NCBI GenBank assembly: GCA_040513115.1
Contig: JBEVDW010000020.1
Coordinates: 1-14,846 of the forward strand
Direction of reading: 5' to 3'
DNA length: 14,846 nt
From: DATELY01 sp040513115
GTDB lineage: Bacteria > Pseudomonadota > Gammaproteobacteria > Steroidobacterales > Steroidobacteraceae
A program made the translations under genes and the position numbers. The notes below the pieces were generated by a model. It searched no databases, was not told the origin of the DNA, and was given only the letters and a program-made list of their open reading frames with translations. Below, one piece after another: positions 14,597 to 14,846 of this stretch (position 1 is the stretch's first letter; the number at the start of each line of letters is the position of its first letter).

Positions 14597-14846
14597 CTAG
14601 GTGAAACCGATGCGTTCGGCACCGCGCCGAAATTGCTCGACGATGTCGGGAGCGAAGCGGAACGCCGCCAGTGCATCGCGCACGGAGTAGCTCGGCTGCT
14701 GCTTGTGGGCGAGCGCAGCGAACGACCGCGCCTCGTCCACTCGGCCGGCGATCGCAAGACACAGCGTCGCGATGCCCAGAATATGAATATGCGCATTCGG
14801 ACGTGCCGCAGCTCTCACGGCCCACTCGGCGGCTTCTGTGAGCTGG
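14597..14846 (-). CDS. C-terminal end of a TPR-containing protein (5' partial)
   Basis: An 83-codon fragment whose N-terminal part lies beyond the window. It reads LTEAAEWAVRAAARPNAHIH, then ILGIATLCLAIAGRVDEARSFAALAHKQQPSYSV, one recognisable TPR helix pair (small residues, then GRVDEAR). It ends FAPDIVEQFRRGAERIGFT and a TAG at 14597-14599. This resembles the C-termini of TPR-bearing adenylate/guanylate cyclase-type or winged-helix regulator proteins, which close with a similar 'R-x-G-x-x-x-x-G' segment, but the fragment alone does not show which. It is convergent with the lipocalin-like gene, six bases apart. The in-frame GTG at 14818 is probably internal rather than a start. Confidence 0.6.
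   Translation of the reverse strand, partial: QLTEAAEWAVRAAARPNAHIHILGIATLCLAIAGRVDEARSFAALAHKQQPSYSVRDALAAFRFAPDIVEQFRRGAERIGFT

Noticed and set aside
14476..14796. 106-residue minus-strand frame overlapping the lipocalin-like and TPR genes
   Set aside because: It is an Arg/Ser-rich shadow; the adjacent minus-strand frame has the TPR-like sequence and the plus strand has the lipocalin C-terminal half.
1..14846. CRISPR arrays, tRNA or rRNA genes, insertion sequences, integrase or att sites
   Set aside because: I saw no spaced direct repeats, cloverleaf signatures, transposase motifs or terminal inverted repeats anywhere in the window.

Overview
The window is GC-rich, gene-dense bacterial chromosomal DNA with short gaps, overlapping stop/start junctions and Shine-Dalgarno sites. 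Secreted hydrolases with Sec signal peptides, a soluble bacterial-type P450, acyl-CoA enzymes and an S9 peptidase suggest a free-living, catabolically versatile proteobacterium, possibly a gammaproteobacterium of the Steroidobacter/Nevskia kind. That placement is an impression from protein style, not a demonstrated one. I see no rRNA, tRNA, CRISPR array, transposase or phage gene.

Layout. (1) Positions 3-3165, plus strand: a tightly packed catabolic operon with the end of an AMP-forming acyl-CoA ligase, a MaoC-type hydratase, a xylose-isomerase-like TIM barrel, a classical SDR dehydrogenase and a hydroxypyruvate-isomerase/OtnI-type TIM barrel. (2) 3308-5596, plus strand: a large secreted amidase-signature enzyme. 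(3) 7739 back to 5646, minus strand: an SDR-fold protein carrying the halohydrin dehalogenase motifs, then a methyltransferase-like protein with a signal peptide, then a small antibiotic-biosynthesis-monooxygenase (ABM) protein with its own near-consensus promoter. A nested inverted repeat lies between the first two. (4) 7876-9816, plus strand: a secreted S9 prolyl-oligopeptidase-family peptidase, divergent from group 3. (5) 12717 back to 9840, minus strand: a 58-residue proline-rich small protein, a histidine-phosphatase-like protein lacking the second catalytic His, and an alpha/beta hydrolase fused to a multi-pass membrane domain. (6) 12841-14590, plus strand: a cytochrome P450 overlapping a secreted lipocalin-like gene that appears frameshifted. 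(7) 14846-14597, minus strand: the C-terminal end of a TPR-type protein.

How the genes may work together. The left operon looks like activation of a carboxylic acid to its CoA thioester, hydration, oxidation and isomerisation, but two sugar-acid-type isomerases beside CoA-ester enzymes is a combination I cannot assign to a named pathway. The most notable single gene is the halohydrin-dehalogenase-like protein at 7017-7739: it matches both T-x4-[F/Y]-x-G and S-x12-Y-x3-R and lacks the SDR dinucleotide-binding glycine motif. All functions are read from sequence motifs and memory of families; no database search was possible.
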